In this document: positions 4,337 to 5,338 of the stretch, in pieces
Numbering within the stretch: the first letter of the stretch is position 1
Layout: the number at the start of each line of letters is the position of its first letter
Assembly (NCBI GenBank): GCA_030039135.1
Contig: JASHQN010000164.1
Coordinates: 1 to 5,338, forward strand
DNA: 5,338 bases
Direction: 5' to 3'
Source of the DNA: Thermoplasmata archaeon
Lineage (GTDB): Archaea; Thermoplasmatota; Thermoplasmata; Lutacidiplasmatales; UBA184
Notes under the pieces: model-generated
Seen by the model: only the letters and a program-made list of their open reading frames with translations
Databases searched by the model: none
What the model was told of the DNA's origin: nothing
Program-made: the position numbers and the translations under genes

Positions 4337-5338
4337 ATGTCGGTCACCTCTGCGACGCCCGCGGACGCAAAGACGTTCCTGAAGGACGCCGAGTCCCGGC
4401 TCCTCGACCTCTCGATCGAGTCGACGCAGGCCGATTGGGTACGGGCCACGTACGTCAACGACGACACGGAGGCGCTCGCCGCACGGGCCACCGCGCGGCT
4501 GATCGGAACGATCGCCGAGCTCGCGAAAGCGTCCACGGGGTTCGGGGCCCAGGGGTTGTCGGCGGAGGAGCGTAGGAAGGCCCACCTCCTTAGGCTGATC
4601 CTCCCGCTCATCGCCCCTTCCGATCCCGCGGAGGCGCAGGAGCTGACCGCCCTGATCACCTCGATGGAAGGGATCTTCGCCCGGGGACGCCACACTCCCG
4701 CCGGGACGACCCAGCCGGTCGACCTCCAGGCCCTGTCCCGAATCCTGCGCGAGAGTCGCGAGCCGGCGGTCCTCGAGGACGCATGGACCGGCTGGCACCG
4801 CGTAGGCCGCGCGATCCGGCCCGACTTCGTCCGGTATGTGGAGCTCGCGAACCGGGGCGCACGCGACCTGGGATTCGCCGACACCGGAGCCATGTGGCGA
4901 TCGAAGTACGACATGACCCCCGAGGCGTTCGAGCGGGAGGTCGACCGCCTCTGGAGCCAGGTCGAACCGCTCTACCGTTCGCTCCACGCGTACGTGCGCT
5001 GGCGGCTCCGCGAGAAGTACGGGGCCGACGAGGTTCCCGAGCGAGGCCCCATCCCCGTCCATCTCCTCGGCAACATGTGGGCGCAGTCGTGGGAGGGGAT
5101 CTACCCGCTCCTCGCGCCTCCGGGACCGGGGAGCGAGTTCGACCTCACGAAGGCGCTCGTCGGACGGGGCACCACCGCGAAGGACATGGTTCGCTACGCG
5201 GAGGGATTCTTCGTTTCGCTCGGTCTGGCTCCGCTCCCCTCGACCTTCTGGGAGCGGTCGATGCTCGAACGTCCACGCGACCGGGAGGTCGTCTGCCACG
5301 CGAGCGCGTGGGACATCGATCTCGCCGAGGACCTCCGG
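4337..5338 (+). CDS. M2-family peptidyl-dipeptidase (angiotensin-converting-enzyme family), 3' partial
   Basis: The frame is open to the right edge and gives the first 334 residues. M2 enzymes are zinc metallopeptidases that remove C-terminal dipeptides from peptides. Family signatures appear in order: DAWTGWHRVG (148-157), WRSKYDM (187-193), LHAYVR (216-221), GPIPVHLLGNMWAQSW (237-252), FFVSLGLAPLPSTFW (291-305), SML (308-310) and VCHASAWD (319-326, bases 5291-5314). In ACE the last one forms part of the substrate-binding strand. The zinc motif HExxH and the remaining catalytic residues should lie about 30 or more residues beyond the window, so activity cannot be judged. Bacterial and animal members are usually about 570-670 residues per domain, so about half is present. 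The N-terminus (MSVTSATPADAKTFLKDAES) is hydrophilic with no signal peptide or lipobox, suggesting a cytosolic enzyme. The start is fixed by an upstream in-frame stop and promoter. Confidence 0.95.
   Translation, partial: MSVTSATPADAKTFLKDAESRLLDLSIESTQADWVRATYVNDDTEALAARATARLIGTIAELAKASTGFGAQGLSAEERRKAHLLRLILPLIAPSDPAEAQELTALITSMEGIFARGRHTPAGTTQPVDLQALSRILRESREPAVLEDAWTGWHRVGRAIRPDFVRYVELANRGARDLGFADTGAMWRSKYDMTPEAFEREVDRLWSQVEPLYRSLHAYVRWRLREKYGADEVPERGPIPVHLLGNMWAQSWEGIYPLLAPPGPGSEFDLTKALVGRGTTAKDMVRYAEGFFVSLGLAPLPSTFWERSMLERPRDREVVCHASAWDIDLAEDLR

Noticed and set aside
4067..5299. Long minus-strand open frame (410 codons) opposite the M2 peptidase gene
   Set aside because: It is antisense to a clear M2 protein, and its product is Arg/Pro/Gly-rich without domain features. 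Such frames are typical shadows in GC-rich DNA.

Overview
This window is GC-rich (about two-thirds GC by eye), densely coded, and most likely from an uncultured archaeon. A high-GC lineage such as terrestrial Thermoplasmatota is my best guess, but the sequence does not prove the taxon. The main evidence is promoter layout. Several starts lie about 27-40 bases downstream of an isolated A/T-rich TATA-like box, with little room for a leader and usually no clear Shine-Dalgarno sequence. The membrane and surface proteins, a short RNase HI and a zinc-ribbon protein fit this picture. I see no rRNA, tRNA, CRISPR array or mobile element, and no gene-free stretch longer than 300 bases.

Layout from left to right. 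Bases 1-593 are the 3' end of a larger gene. They encode a GNAT acetyltransferase domain of the kind fused to the C-terminus of acetyl-CoA hydrolase/CoA-transferase proteins. After a 172-base gap holding a weak terminator-like hairpin and a promoter come two overlapping + strand genes. The first (766-1581) is a membrane-anchored surface protein with five N-glycosylation sequons. The second (1578-2090) is a four-helix membrane protein. Its partner on the other side of a 9-base gap is a complete cyclophilin-type peptidyl-prolyl isomerase on the minus strand (2100-2570). A divergent promoter region (2571-2711) separates the cyclophilin from a + strand pair: a membrane protein with cytosolic zinc ribbons (2712-3221) and RNase HI (3225-3782).

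RNase HI ends tail-to-tail with a minus strand pair of small genes of unknown function (4002-4157 and 3779-4000). The two stop codons on opposite strands share one CTAG palindrome. A second divergent promoter region (4158-4336) leads to the last gene, which runs off the right edge. It encodes the N-terminal part of an M2-family peptidyl-dipeptidase (the angiotensin-converting-enzyme family) with no signal peptide.

The genes do not form one obvious pathway. They look like several small transcription units: acyl-CoA metabolism, a cell-envelope pair, protein folding, RNA/DNA-hybrid processing, an orphan small-protein pair and peptide degradation. The best candidates for something undescribed are the two-gene small-protein cassette, the sequon-rich surface/membrane pair, and the apparently cytosolic ACE-like peptidase. 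Evidence for any of them as a new system is suggestive only.
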